Shown here: positions 22,964-35,799 of the stretch, in pieces | Layout: the number at the start of each line of letters is the position of its first letter | Position numbering within the stretch: position 1 is the first letter of the stretch | Source of the DNA: Neckera pumila | Lineage: Eukaryota; Streptophyta; Bryopsida; Hypnales; Neckeraceae | NCBI GenBank assembly: GCA_963969595.1 | Contig: OZ018416.1 | Span: forward strand, 4,666,065-4,730,064 | Length of the DNA: 64,000 nucleotides | Direction of reading: 5' to 3' | Program-made: the position numbers and the translations under genes | The notes under the pieces: model-generated | The model's input: the letters and a program-made list of their open reading frames with translations, nothing else | Told to the model about the DNA's origin: nothing | The model's database searches: none

Positions 22964-25079
22964 TAATCTACTCTCAATCTATTGAATATTGCTTGATTTG
23001 AGGTGCTTTCATGTTCTAAAGATCAATTTAGAGCCAAAACAATGTTGGCGATGTTGATGAGTATTGTACATTTCTAAAAAATAGTTTATTGTAGAATTGT
23101 GCTTCATATGGATCAGTCCTTCAAGGCCTAACAACTTCTTCACAATGGAAGTTTTCAGTGAGTCATCCCATTTTGATATTTATTTTCACAAAGATGTGCT
23201 TGAAATTTTCAATTTAACCATACAAAAGTAAATAGTACTTTGTCAGTATGCACAGAATTAATTGTGGAAAATATTGACCGTTGAACTTTTAGATTAAAAC
23301 AATTTTGGATGATCAGCTTATAGGCAATAAACAAAGCTTTTAGGGATGAAAAATTATAAGAATAATGCTTTTTTACCCCCCAATGTTTTTTATTGAAATC
23401 TACAAGAAATCATTATTTTTTAATTTTAAAAATAAAAAATAAAAACCTCTCTCAAATTTGTACACATTTTAAATAAAAGAAAAAGAAAGCCAAAACTAAC
23501 CAAATTGGATTCTATAAAATTTTAAATAATTTATATATGCGTTAGTTTTTGAAATGTAAAGATTGATATTATTATCATATTGTTTTGAACATCATCAAAG
23601 AAATTTGGAATCATTCTAATGATTTTGTGTTCTTGATCACACTACATTTGAAGCTTATATTTTTAAAATTCCTAAAAGTACAGCTCTGAAAGAATTCCCT
23701 CTAAACCTTGTTTGTTTGTGCAAACCAAAGACTAGATATGTCCAAGAAAATATTTTTTTTCCATCCCCACTATTCCTTTTATAGTAAAAATTATGTTTGC
23801 TCCCTTTTTCTACAAGACTACATTTCCTAAATAAACTTTTCAATTATATTTCTCACATTGAATTTTGAAAATTCAAAAAATGCATCAAGTCAATGTGTCA
23901 ACTTGTTATTCTACAAGATCCTACTTTACAAAACATTGAGATTTGTTTCACCCTACCAAGGATCTGCCATTGAAAATTTGAAAAAGACACATTGTGTGAT
24001 CTCAGTGCTTGAGGGGTTAAAGGCATGATTGATGGAGCATTTGTCTACCTAACACCTCAAATTTTAGTACATTTTCTCCCCTTTTTCTTAGCTTCTAGAA
24101 TATGGAATTGGTTTTAAAGTTTGGTGGAAAATTGACTTTGTGGGAAACATACACCATTATAACCAAGCCATGGTTTTCCCCATGCACGGAAGATACTATG
24201 CTATGCTAGATACCTAGAAGGAACTTCTCAACTAGTTCGTGGATAAATTGGGATTGGCTGAGGAGCCATCAATAAGACAATTTTGTTCATTGTAGGAGGT
24301 CTCCTTTTCAAAAGTGGCAAAAGGGATCCCTCCCTCATTGGTATACAATGTTACAGTCCCAAGGAATGGACTTTTTTGGTCCCTAATTCTAACACAATAG
24401 TCAAGAACCAAAGGGGCTGTGGAAATTGTACTCCATGTGTCTCAAAAATAAATAAAATAAATCCGTGATACTCCCATTGAAGAAACCACGGATACAGACA
24501 GAGGGAGTAGTCGTTCTGTGCTGTGGAAACAAGGTGCACTTGCCACAAGGCCCTCGTGGAACCTTAGTCATGTGGTCAATTCCAATCGTGGAAGTTGTTA
24601 GAGACTCCATTGTCATTGAATGTGATCTTCATGGCAATGGGAGATTGGGAAGATTGGGAGGTCTACGAGTCTACAACACGAAGATGCAGGGATGCTTTGT
24701 ATATCCGACACTTTGTCCGATACATTGACAGGGTCAAATGGGCGTTTTGGAGAATGAGGGTGTTGCTTTTTCAAGAAATTTACATAGAGTTTTTCCAATC
24801 AAGTAGCTTGAATCAGTATTTTCAGTATAAACATTCACTAAAGTACCGTGCCTGATCTGCCAATCCATCGCCACCTTTGGCAGGGCTAGGGGGATCGCCG
24901 GTGCGGTTTACGCCCAAGGAATACACTGGAATTCTTTATTTGCCACCCATAATAAAATCTGGAAATATTGTATTCGAATTTGCAATCGGAGGTTCCAAAT
25001 TAGGTCGGAGAGGTGATGAAATACAAAATTAGCGTCGATGGCAGCAACCTAGAAGCAATTTTTACATTTGCCTCGACAA

Positions 25080-25180
25080 GGGCCGGCAAAAAAGGGGGTC
25101 AATCCCCCGTTCGAGAATGAGGGGTCAATCACCCCTGGCCGGGAATCCGGGGTCAATCCCCCCCTGGCGGTGGGGCTAGG
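25080..25180. repeat. GC-rich GGGGTCAATC triplet repeat
   Basis: Three spaced copies of 'ggggtcaatcnccc' are separated by CTGGCCGGGAATCC-like text. The same cluster is in the paralogous segment at 63033-63100. It lies about 1.4 kb upstream of the receptor kinase reading frame. Its function is unknown. Confidence 0.6.
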
Positions 25181-25199
25181 CCTTAAACTATGTCTGCAT

Positions 25200-26604
25200 T
25201 CTACGAATCTACTCTCCCTCCCTTCATGGACACAAGGTTCCAGGACAATCTACAAATGGCCTTGTAGCAGCACGCATTCGCAATTTATTTTGTGTCGGCA
25301 ACTATCTGCGAAGCTTCAAATTTTCTGTGAATTCAATGCCGACCTTTGAATGGTGCAGATCTTGGTGGTGCAGCGGCGCACTTTCTCAAGACTGAAATTC
25401 AAGCAGGGCAATGTAGCTGGACTGACTGTCGAGGTTCCCGTACTTGCTCATGGCTTGCAGTTTCAGGTGCTGAGCAGGATGCTGGAATTGGCTGAAACTT
25501 GATGCAAGATGTAGAGTTTGGTATAGAGGACGGCAAGATTGCAGACTAGATTATTTGGGGTAGTCAATAGCTGGCAAATAGTACGCAGCTTGATACCGGC
25601 GATCTTCTCCTCCACTCACTAGACGATTTGGATCTCCGCTTCTTTGGCTGTGGTGGATGAGAGCTCTGTTGGCGAAATCCTAGTTTGAGGGGATCCGAGT
25701 GATATGTCGTCTACTTTCATTCTCTTGGTAAGATTCCCACTCTCTGTATGTGCTTCGTGAACTTCAATATAACTTGTTTCATTCGGAAGCTTGGCCCCTG
25801 TGTAAAGTGTTGATTGCAATTTGTGACAAGATTGTGCCATTTAGAATCGTACTGAGCATGTAATCTAAGTTAGATTAACATTTCAGTTGCCTCCTGGACT
25901 CCCATGCTTTTGATTCCTCCCGTAGTTTCCCAGAGTTACTTGAGTAACTGAACCTATACTGTGGAGAACATTAGCCCTTCGGACCCAATTTCCGGTATTT
26001 AGGATAGAGGATACTGTTTGCGTCACTTTTCAGCATTTTAACAGTCATACGCGAGGGTTTGTGGAAGATTTATAGCGCTGTAGACGGAGAGAACACGGTG
26101 GGTATTGGAGTCAAATATGTTGTGATCAAATTTTTGTCCCTGTTTCATTTCAAAGGGGGAGGGTTGTCTAGAACTTCACTAGAAGTGATAGAAGAGAATC
26201 CCATTTCTGTTTAAACATCGGTGGTCATAGACATTTGCCCAATTCATGCTCACACCACTTGCTTTTTGTAAGTCCAACTTAGTGTACGTTGTTGTTGGTG
26301 ACAGGGATGAACTTCCGATCCAAAATCAGGTTTCTGACGCGTTTAGTATCCTCTACCTTGCATTGAAATTTTGATTCCATTCACTTAAATATGGCCAAAT
26401 TTGAATATTTTTCTCTCCATGCAGACTTGCTTGAGTTAAAATTATGCTTTCCACAATGGCTTGGTTTCTCAATAAACTACAGCTCAATACCTCGGCGAAG
26501 ATAAAACCTAGTGGTCTTGGAGCCCTCACCAAAGCCATTTCTGATGCTCCACAGTTCTTTGATTTTAGTATGAGATGAGATCCCAAGACGGGAAGAAGGT
26601 CACA
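25200..26604 (+). promoter_or_regulatory. upstream region of the lectin receptor kinase, conserved in the duplicate
   Basis: Strongly conserved with 63160-64000 but without a shared long reading frame. Splice-donor-like CTTGGTAAG at ~25725 also occurs in the duplicate as GTTGGTAAG at ~63698, so a spliced 5' leader is possible. No clear TATA box could be assigned. Confidence 0.35.
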
Positions 26605-28623
26605 ATGGCCCTCAACATTGTGTTCCTCATGCTTTGTTGTGCCTCATTCTTCCCTTCCGTCAACGATAACTTCACCATCCCCACTCGCTTAATGCCCACC
26701 GACATCAACTGCTTAGACTCCTACCAGTGTAACTTTTTCCCTGACAATTAAACGATCGCCATCATCAACATCACAGACCCGAAGCAAGCTTCTTCAAGAG
26801 TCGTCTACTACATCACTCTTGTCCGCATGAAAGACCCCTCCACCAACACCGTCGCCTCCTTCAAAACCAGCTTCACCTTCCGAGAAGACCCCAAGAATTA
26901 CAACTCATCAGCAAATTCCACAGCCATGAAAACTTCCAAAAGTGGGGATGGCTTCACGTTCATGTTTTCAAATTTCAGTACATGGAGAGGGGAACCAGCA
27001 GGTTGATTCGGCATCTTCTCTCTCGTCCTTGAAAACAACCTCCGAGTGGCAGCCATTGAGTTTGATAGCTGGTCTAGTGTTGACACGGATCCAAATCTGT
27101 TGCAAGAAGAGCATGTAAGACTGGACATTCGAAGTGCGATCTCGGTCGACACTTGCTTCTTGTATGTGAAGAACAAAATAGGGATTACGTTCTGGAACAG
27201 GTCTATATCGTATGCGTGGATTGAGTATGATGGGGCAACAAGTAATTTGCAGGTGAGATTGGCGAATACTTCTTCAAGGCCCAGTGTGGCGCTTATCAAC
27301 TGCACTTACGATTTGAGTGATGCTGTGGATAAGAAGATGTGGATGGGATTTTCGGGTTCGCATGGGGATAACTCGTCGGTGTATTATATCTATAATTGGA
27401 CGTTTACGAGCTTTGGGATTGCAAGCGAATTTGCAGCAGAGTCGTCGAAGGCGAGCGCGGGGCTCATTGCAGGAGTTGTCTCTGGTGGGATTTTGTTTGG
27501 GAATCTCACCGTTGGGGTTTGTGTGTATGTAAATCGGAAGAAGAAGCGTGCCCGTGAGGAATGTTGGGAGATTAGCGAGATGATCGAAATGGCGGGTATG
27601 CCTGAGTTTATTAGCTACAAGCACCATGGCCACGAAACAGTTCAGCAACCAGTCCAAACTCAGAGAAGGCGGGTTCGGGAGTGTGTACAAAGGCGTATTA
27701 CCCAAGACGGGTGCTGAAGTTGCTATAAAAAGAGTATGCAACGACTCTCGACAAGGGGAGCGAGAGTTTCTAGCTGAGGTTAAGATCATAGCCAACTGTG
27801 GCATCGCAATGTTGTGGAGTTTGTGGGATTCTGCAGAGACAGAGGCAAGTTCTTGCTATTGTATGAGCTTTTGCCGAGAGGTTCTCTGGATCAAGCTTTG
27901 TTCAAACCAAAAAACTGAGATGAAGTTCTTTCGTGGAGTAAAAGGTGGAAAATTGTGTCTGGTACTGCTGCAGCTCTTCACTACCTTCATGAAGGATGGC
28001 GGCAACAAGTGATCCACCGTGATGTGAAGTCGAGTAACATCATGTTGGACGAGGAGTACAATCCAAAACTTGGAGACTTTGGACTTGCACGTCTCGTGGA
28101 CCATGAGAAGATCGCGTCAACCACAATGGTGGCTGGAACGTATGGATACATTACTCCAGAAGCTGCTGGTGGGAAATTCACGGATAAAACGGATGTGTAC
28201 GCATTTGGAGCTGTGGCATTGGAACTCGCCTGCGGAAGAAAAGCTTACAAGGCTAGTGTGGAAAATGACGCAAACTTGGTGTTGGTGGAAATGGTGTGGA
28301 GACGGTTAAAAGATGACCAGCTTCTCACTGTTGCGGATCCCTTGTTGAATGCTAATTTCGATTATGAGCAAATGGGTGTTGTTTTGAAATTAGGTTTGCT
28401 GTGCTCGCATCCGGATCCTGCGTGTCGACCTTCGATGCGGCAGGTTGTGCAGGTATTGGCTGGGGATGCGGAGGTGCATGATTTGCCGGACTCTCGGCCT
28501 GATGCTTCAGCTTTCTTAAGGCAAAGCATTCCACATCTTTCGATCGATGACCTCTTGAGCTCCAGATCTGGGACGCAACACTCTGGTGACAACGAGATTG
28601 AATCAGAATTGTTTTTTAGGTGA
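26605..28623 (+). pseudogene. L-type lectin-domain receptor-like kinase, inactivated
   Basis: A plasma-membrane receptor kinase: extracellular legume-lectin domain, one membrane helix, cytosolic Ser/Thr kinase. The ATG at 26605 starts a hydrophobic signal peptide (MALNIVFLMLCCASFF). The lectin domain shows SFKTSFTF, GDGFTFMF and IEFDSW...DPN. The membrane helix (AGLIAGVVSGGILFGNLTVG) is followed by RKKKR. Kinase parts are REGGFGSVYKG, VAIK, HRDVKSSNIM, DFGLARL, GTYGYITPEA and DVYAFGAVALEL; the usual APE is TPE. Breaks: TAA 26749-26751; TGA 27004-27006; a frame change near 27624 at the lectin-kinase junction; a second near 27797, just before HRNVVEF; and TGA 27916-27918. The last 220 codons are open to TGA at 28621-28623. 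Length, about 670 codons, is normal and there is no intron, as usual in this family. The conserved upstream region suggests another copy just beyond the window end. Confidence 0.92.
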
Positions 28624-28829
28624 CGAATGTGCTGTCATGCATTGATGCTTTGATTTAGGGTTTAGGGTTGCAGTACAAATGTTAGAATAAATCAGCAAAT
28701 TAATTTGGTGACTTTAGGTCGATCAAATGGTAGGATCAATCTAAGACTGTTGATCCAAATGTAATCTGCAGGTGTTGTTTTCAGGTTTTGATTGTTTTGG
28801 AAATAGGATTGAAAGTCACTGAAATGAGA

Positions 28830-29132
28830 CATTAGAGGACATTTGAGTCCTCTAGAAGACCATTTCAGGCTTGTTCACAATGCTGTCTCGATTTTGTGAA
28901 CAGCCGATACGCGCTGTCAATTTTTTTTTATTTAAATAAAAAAATAAAAAAAATCCCAAATATCATTCTAAGCATTTCTCCCCCCCCCCCCCCCCCCCCC
29001 CCCCCTCCTCCCCCCCAAAAAATGATGTGGTACGGTGTTGACCACATCAGCTAGCTGCTTCCCTTACGTTCCCACAATCTGGGAACGCAGGGGAACTCAC
29101 AGTCTTCTAGAGACCTTAAATGTCTCTTAATG
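28830..29132. mobile_element. MITE of the CATTA family, copy B
   Basis: The left end CATTAGAGGACATTTGAG and right end TTAAATGTCTCTTAATG are imperfect inverted repeats about 32 bp long (with CTCTAGAAGAC inside both). TTA can be read as the duplicated target at both edges (28832-28834 and 29128-29130). The core holds A/T runs and a 26-C homopolymer. The left half resembles copy C, including CCATTTCA.GC.TGTT. Confidence 0.75.
28980..29005 (+). repeat. poly(C) tract, 26 bases
   Basis: An uninterrupted run of 26 C followed by TCCTCCCCCCC. G-rich on the other strand, so it could fold as an i-motif/G-quadruplex. Homopolymer length may also be affected by sequencing. Confidence 0.8.
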
Positions 29133-29139
29133 GCATTTT

Positions 29140-29640
29140 TTGCAAGAAAATTAAAAGTGGGACACTTGTCTTTTCCTTGAACTCTTTGGATCTACCCTTT
29201 TCGAGGTGAATCTAAACTTTTTGAGGTGGGCAAGAATTACATTGGTTGGATGCCTTTTTGGTCCTTGCCTAAACGAAACTTCAAAAGGTTCCAAACTACT
29301 CTATGCCACTTCTTTATATTCCAGAAGGGAAGATTTAACTTGCAATTTGATGAAACTATTGTCATTGAATGTATAATGCAATCTATTGTTTAGAAATAAT
29401 TTTTAATTTTAAGAAAACTCAAAATTTGAGAGTGGGCAATTCAAAAAGATGGGCCGTGCTAAAAAATGGTCACTTGGATCATTGGTTGTTAACGGATTAA
29501 CCCTTAAACAAAATTCATTGGTCTAGAGGGCAATCCAAAGGAGAGTTTAAAATCTACATGAAGTTGGGAATGGGTTTTGTTGTTTGTCCAAAGTTTGTGC
29601 ACTCAAGGCATGCTAAAGTGAATAGTGTTGTGACTTTGTA
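29140..29640. other. AT-rich stretch without a gene
   Basis: No coding signal. The end (29510-29640) is the dispersed repeat also seen at 3340-3490. Confidence 0.5.
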
Positions 29641-30355
29641 TTCTAGCCCTTAAGAGATAGGCCCATAACCACTGATTCCAAGCCTCACTGCCATCATTCA
29701 GTTTGCTGCCATTTTGCAACTAGATATGAATGGAAAGTTTTATATTTATTTTTCAAAGATGAAATTATATTTCTTCTTTACTTACAAAGTTTTTAGAATT
29801 TTTTGTGGAAAATTATTTTTTTTAAAGAATTCTTGAAGAGAGAGTGAAAAAAAACCACATCAAATAGAAAATTATTTCAAAAATCGGAAAATTTCACCAT
29901 GTGTATATATTGTAGTGCGGAATATCATGACATAAATTCTATTTTCGGAGAATTCTATAATTAAAATTCAATAGACACCCAAAGTTCAAATTGCAATAAG
30001 TAATTTTGTATTAGTAGTTTTTTCAAAACTCAAAATGGAATAGATGACCTTCATTTTATTAGTTGTGCTCAAATTTTAAAAAAATCATTTTTGTAGAGGA
30101 ATTTTAGATTTAGAGGAAGAAGCAATAACTTACTACCCTAAACTAAAATAACATATTTTGTGATCCATTTTTTTATTAACTTCTCATTTATATAAAGACA
30201 AACACTGGCAAGACTACAAACTCAATTGGATACTCTTCATAGTCCACCATGAATTCATGAAAAGGTCAATAAACATAATGTGAATGTAAAAATGCTTCCA
30301 ATCTTTATATAAATCACCGCATTGTCATCCAAAAGCCACAAAATGGCTTTAGTAG
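29640..30355. repeat. repeat shared with 58430-59120
   Basis: Collinear with the interior of the inserted element at 58184-59193. Shared text includes 'gacccataac.actg.ttcaagcc', 'aaaatttcaccatg', 'gatgaccttcatttt' and 'attgtcatccaaa.gccac'. The inverted ends seen at 58184 and 59193 are not recognisable here, so this copy is truncated or older. Confidence 0.7.
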
Positions 30356-30776
30356 TATTACAAGACTAAACATTAGAAAAAAATTGACCCTCCAAAAGGC
30401 CATCTAAAAGGTCCAAGAAATGCCTTGTTAATTCATGTCCTTGCAAATAGAGTGTCAGATACTCAAATTCAATGTGGCCCCATGGACAAAACGCCAAGGT
30501 TGCAAAGGATCCAATTAGCAGCATTTGAGGTAGTTGAAAGTACCAAAAGTAGGAAGCTAGTACCAATAACTTCTAGTGTTTAATTCCAATATTGTGGAGG
30601 TACTATTAATAGCTATAATAGTTTAGATTTTGAAATTCCTTCCATAATGGTTGTCCTTGCTAGTTGTGAATGAAGCTTCTCACAAAAAAAAAAAAAAATA
30701 ATAGGAGTACAAAATGGTACTGGGGCCAACCTTCATTCCACTTGAAGCCATGAATTCCTTTTACTATACCTATTAA

Positions 30777-31701
30777 CCCCTAAAGGACCAACATGCATTT
30801 TTTGGCCGTATAGAAATTTTGGGCAGGTGCGTGTGACTAGAGATATCTATATTTGAGGCTGAAATTTTAATAGAAGGTGGGGGCAAGGAATATCTTCATG
30901 TGTACCAAGTTTCATGACATTTCAAAATACGAGTCAAAAGTTGTGACCTAATATGTTACTTTTTTTTTGTAACCGGGCAGTTTGGGCAGATCGGAAAAAA
31001 TCATTTTTTCCAGAATTTTTTTTTTGAAATTGGTTCTCTACATTTATATATACTTAAAAAGCTTTGGGTCACTCCATTTCAATCAATGAGTCAAAAGTTA
31101 TGAGGGTTTTTGAAATGCGGGCAATTATGGATTCTCTACTCTAAAAAAAACTTTAAAGTCGTTTATTTAACTCAATTTTCAATATTTTTGGAAAAAAATA
31201 AAATCCTAGGATGTAGATTGATTATTACAACATTACAACCGTTGGGATTGGCATTTTTAAATGCCATGATTAAATTTTTAACAATTTTGAATTTTGAATC
31301 ATTTTCTACTTCTTTCTACTTACTATTTTTTTCCTATATGTTGGACAATTCCAAATGATGTGAAATTTTTCATGCATATAGAAAACTTGTTTAGGAAACT
31401 GAATCCAAAGAAGCACCACCTTTATTGGCATTTTTTCATTGAAAAGTGAGCTTGCAAAGTGCAGCTGCCCGGTTTTTTGCAGGATTGAAAAAACGGTTTT
31501 CAAGACTTTGAATGCTTATATCTTATGATCCACACCGTGGAATTTTCTGAAATTTTTACAACATGTTTTCAAAATATCATACTACAAGATCCTACAGTTA
31601 CATGTGTCAAAAATTGTTTTTTTCCAAAAATTTGGTAGTTGTAATAGAAATGGCAGTTTTAGAGCGTTTTTGGTGATTACATAGTCATGAAACTTTAGGG
31701 G
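30777..31701 (+). mobile_element. TTAA-flanked element, group I, 925 bp
   Basis: Ends are CCCCTAAAGGACCAACATGC and CATGAAACTTTAGGGG, flanked by TTAA at 30773-30776 and 31702-31705. Inverted identity is short (about 9-13 bp). Internal landmarks in order: ATTTTGGGCAGGTGCGTG, CCGGGCAGTTTGGGCAG, 'gagtcaaaagttatgagg', TGCGGGCAATTATGGATTC, GTGCAGCTGCCCGG and AATGGCAGTTTTAGAGCG. Copies at 44545-45468, 55520-56431 and 60434-61360 are in the opposite orientation. No coding sequence. Confidence 0.9.
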
Positions 31702-31709
31702 TTAAATCA

Positions 31710-32930
31710 CTACCCATTTTTTTATTGGGAGAAATGTAATGTAATCATCAATTACCATTGTCCTTGTGGATCTTCCATTATTTAAAGCGGATCTAATCAC
31801 CATGTCAATGCCAATAGGCACCAAGGATTGGAACTAGCTGTGGATCCAATTTTTTTTTTATAGGTCCCTAAACCGCGGGAAGTGATATGGATGCGTCAAA
31901 GAAGACTCCAATTTTGACTAATTGCTCCGCTTTTGACTCCACCCGCAAGTTTAATAATCTTCCTCTGATTCCAAGAACCAATGACTATGTTGTATTTTGA
32001 GCTTAAGCAATTGTATTCTCTTCCCTTATGCAATTTTTTCTAGGATCCATTTTTCTCTAATGTGCAGTGCTTAGCAAGTCATATAATTCACTATTGAAGT
32101 ACATCCAACAGGTTGGAACATTCCAAAAAAATATGCAAAAAATCAATTTTTGTCAATAATTTTCTTCTGAAGCAAGGTATAAGGCCAACGATGCTAGCAT
32201 GTAAAACATATAAATGTGCACTTATAAGCCTTGAGCATGTATATAACCAAGATACCTTCAAGGATATTCTATAGCCATTGAAGGTGCTTATAATATAAAT
32301 ACCTATAATATAGGTATCTGTAACACAGATACATTATAAATTTAGAAGATTTTTATAATATAGACAACTATTGCATAGGTGTGTAGACTTCTAGGTTTAT
32401 ATATTCATGATTTTAGGCTCATGTAATCATGATTCCATCTTGAACTTCCTATACCACTCAATGTTCATTTTTGTCGTACGGAAGTCGTGAATTCATACTT
32501 GCGTACCATTACCGCACTAATTCCGTGTGTTAAAACAGGTACAACTTCCGTACATTTGATGTATTAGATTGATATGAATGGAAGTTGTGCCACTTTCATA
32601 TCATTGAGCTATGCATTGTAATCATGCAAATTTGACACTTTTGTACACCACTATATCTATGTATTTTCTTCATGGAATAAAAGTTGTTTTGAAAAAACCA
32701 AAAAATTTAAAATTTAAAAAAACAACTATATATATAATTTTTACAGCCCCACCACTTGGACAATTCATCAAGTGGGTGGTCAGAGCCATGGGGGTTTAAA
32801 CCCTTGACCTCCCAAATGAGGGGCCAACATACTTAGCCAGTGCACCATGTTGTAGTTGCTCTGACTAATGTAGGAGTAAAAATTCATTTGTATACTTCTT
32901 GCATTTTTTTTTTTTCCATTTCTTTTGTTA
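31710..32930. other. stretch without a gene
   Basis: AT-rich DNA with short duplicated words near 32280-32340 ('tataggtatctgtaacacagata'). A short block at 32740-32860 contains 'gggtttaaacccttgacctc', like many dispersed plant repeats. No frame or domain is supported. Confidence 0.45.
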
Positions 32931-32937
32931 ATTCAGC

Positions 32938-33260
32938 AGACTTTGGTGGCTGTTTAGGCATAGTAGAATTATTTTTTTCAAAAAACTATGAACTATCAAA
33001 AATTGTGAAATCAAGCCAGCTTCCATCTCCAAAAATCCGTTTGCAATTTGAAGTTTTCATTAAAAAGTTATAGACAAAAATCAGAGAGGATGTTTAAAAT
33101 AATATCAAAGATAATTTCCGTTCCAATCCCTCTCCGAACTTTGCTCATAACTTACGATTGGAGACTTCAAATTGCAAACAAATTTTTGGAGGTAAAATTT
33201 ATCTTGATTTCCCAACTTTTTCCAGTTAAATTTTTTTTGAAAAATGTTATTCTACTTTGC
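32938..33260. repeat. hairpin-family repeat, partial copy
   Basis: Contains the two inverted arms typical of the family: 'atcaagccagcttccatctccaaaaatccgtttgcaatttg' text is matched inverted by text ending 'ggaggtaaaatttatcttgat'. The fold centre is near 33110. The outer parts of the arms are missing. Confidence 0.6.
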
Positions 33261-33414
33261 CAAAATGGTCACCAAAGTGTACTAACTTTCAAAAATACGG
33301 AATTGTGAATGATTTAGTTTGAAAAGAAAATTCCATTTTACATAGAATTCCAACCTTGGTGACTTTAACATTGCTCAAATGCCAAAAAATTATTTGAAAC
33401 TCTTCTAAGTCAAA

Positions 33415-34380
33415 ATGAACAAAATGAACAAAAAAGTATTGATTTTTTGGTTGATGTGGATGTTGTACACTGGGGTACAGTTCATTTACAAATTGTTAAT
33501 TGTGCAATTCAAATTTTGTTTGCGTAGTATAGAAAAATATTGGAATTTTTTGTCTTGCATTGTTAATACTCAATTCTTACACAATTCCAATCAAGCATAC
33601 CAAATTGAAGTTCCGAAAATGCAAAATTCCATTTTTGGTGAATTTTTAAAGTCAATTTGCATAGTTATACATGATATTTTGTAGAATACAATTGATGATG
33701 AATTTTTTTAATTCAATTTTGGATATATATAGGAAACATCCATATGTACATCTTTCATATTAAAAAACACCCCCTTAAATAACAAAAATATTATCTAGGA
33801 CAAGTTCAACATAAGGCGTCATATAACCAAAGTTTGTAAAATAGATATTTCTATATATTAAGTAGATTTTGGCAAAGTAATTGTGACATCATGTTCAAAT
33901 TTACAAAATTAGTTACAATGTGTGGGTCAAATAGCAAAATCTAGTTAAAATTTAGAAATATTTATTTGAAAAAGTTTGGTCATATAATGCCTCATATTTA
34001 ACTCTTCCTTGCTCATATTTTTGTTACCCAAGGGATGTTGTTTAATATGAAAGATGTGCATATGGATGTTCCCTATATGTCTAAGCAATTAAATTAATAA
34101 AATTCACCACCAATTATTTTCTATAAAATATTATGTATAACTATGCAAATTGGCTTTAAAAATTCACCAAAAATAGAATTTTGCATTTTTGAAACTGAAA
34201 TTTGGTATACTTGATTGGAATTGCGTAAGAATTAAGTATTAATTAAGCAAGACAAAATATTCCAATTTTTCTCTATACTATGCAAAGAAAATTTGAATGG
34301 CACAATAGGCAACTTGTAAATGAACTGTACCCCACTGTACTATCCTAATCAACAAATTTTTTTGACCTTTTTGTTAACTT
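33415..34380. repeat. ~965-bp near-perfect palindrome (foldback)
   Basis: The left arm (33415 to ~33895) is matched inverted by the right arm (~33915-34380). Paired landmarks are 'ggggtacagttcatttac' with 'gtaaatgaactgtacccc', 'ccaatcaagcatacc' with 'ggtatacttgattgg', and 'catccatatgtacatctttc' with 'gaaagatgtgcatatggatg'. It is AT-rich; the frames inside are incidental. Pieces of it recur near 37240-37480. Confidence 0.85.
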
Positions 34381-34734
34381 GTGTCAAATCAACAAAAATC
34401 TATAAAAAAAATTGAAGCAGTACCCAAATCAACAAAAATTTGGTTTTCTATCCTATCCTAAATATTCTAGACTGGATCCACTATTAGTTGCCCGATCTTG
34501 CTTCATGGTGGCCAATTTTAAACCTACAATCTCACATTTACAAAAGTTATTTTTAACCAACACACCACACGAATCACTTGTTGAAATGGTTGTAAATTTT
34601 TTCATACTTAAAACTATTCATTGTTCATAGGGATTGATTTACCATGTTAAAAAGAATTAAAAATTAAAAATAAATTATTCTTTTTTTGCATTAGATTGTT
34701 TTGGCTCTTTGGTGAATTCAAAAAAAATTCAAGA

Positions 34735-35175
34735 ATTTTGTGATTTGTTTTTCACAAAATTGAGATACTTGAGAGTTGTTTTCTTTTCTACAATAGACTT
34801 TGGATATTTTTGGCAATGTAAAACTCTTTTTTTTATTTCCTTTTGGTAATATATAATGTAAACATTTTTTTGTATCTAAAAAAAATTTGAAAAATTTGAA
34901 AATATTTTTTTGACAAAATTGTAATGGCTAGGAATTGGATTTATTCCATATTGGACTTTGGATATTTTTAGTAATGTTAAAAACTTCTTTTTCCAATTTT
35001 TTTTTGCAGTAAATTATGCAAACTTTTATGTATTTCTAGAAAAGTATTTGTAAAAATTTTCAAAAAATACTTTTTTTTGACGAAATCATGATGGTTAGGA
35101 ACTGTTTTTTTTAAAAGAAGATTGCGGATATTTTTAGCAATGTTACAAAGTGCTTTTTTTTGCAAAAAAAATTCA
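34735..35175. repeat. ~160-bp tandem repeat, about 2.7 copies
   Basis: 'ggatatttttngnaatgtta' recurs at 34802, 34960 and 35126, with 'gac.aaat..tgatgg.taggaa' preceding the second and third copies at matching distance. Monomer length is satellite-like, but copy number is low. T-rich. Confidence 0.6.
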
Positions 35176-35799
35176 AAACTTTCCTTTCAATTTTTTGAGA
35201 AATGCCTTTAATCAGTGTCCATGTCGCACGGATTTCGTACAAGTGAAAGTGGGTTTAGTAGGTGAAAACATCCCAAAAAAAATACAAAAAACAATTTTTT
35301 GTCAACGATTCCCTCAACCAAGCCTATCTATCAAGGATTGAAGAGTACTTGCCTAATGTGGATGCTCTAAGAGCTCAAACATTGGTCTTCAAACTGCAAA
35401 GCATCCAATCCCACATACAATATTTTTTATTCATCCTCCGCAACTCAAGAAAGTTGAGAGTTAACCTTGAACTAGAAAATTGAGACGTCATGAAGTGAAA
35501 TCAGCAGTCCATAACATTCAATAACCTTCAAAAAAGCTACCTTTTCTTTTCTGGATTCCTCATCCACAAAATGCATTCTCTCATCATTAATGTAAGCTTT
35601 GGTGTCGGGACAGTGGCAGTATATTATAATATGCTCCATTTTCTTTTATTAATTCTAAGACCAAATATACAAATCAACAAATATTGTAGAAAAAGATGGT
35701 TTGCCAAGAAACTAAAGAATCCAATGAGTAATCTACTAATGCAATCGAACCATTTGCCATCAATGTCTTATTTTGGATTTTCAAGTGAGAAGACAATCC

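Larger units (their letters stand above)
21510..26013. repeat. segmental duplication, copy 1 (pairs with 57112-64000)
   Basis: Collinear with 57112-64000 once insertions private to each copy are removed. Landmarks are 'gtcaaattttnaggtgcac', 'ttctaaagatcaat', 'aaaatttgaaaaagacacat', 'gcatttgtctacc' and 'ggacccaatttccggta'. This copy leads into the lectin receptor kinase pseudogene about 590 bp after its last landmark. The other copy reaches the end of the window at the same point. Confidence 0.85.

Noticed and set aside
23986..24020. Right end of another TTAA element (CTTGAGGGG-TTAA), also at 59270
   Set aside because: No matching left end could be located in either duplicate, so it is not listed as an element; it may be an old, half-lost copy.
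27274..27804. 176-codon minus frame opposite the receptor kinase
   Set aside because: Antisense shadow of the lectin and kinase coding strand.
32740..32860. tRNA-derived SINE suggested by the 'ggtttaaaccc' B-box-like word
   Set aside because: No convincing A box at the right distance, no cloverleaf, and no 3' tail; left unannotated.
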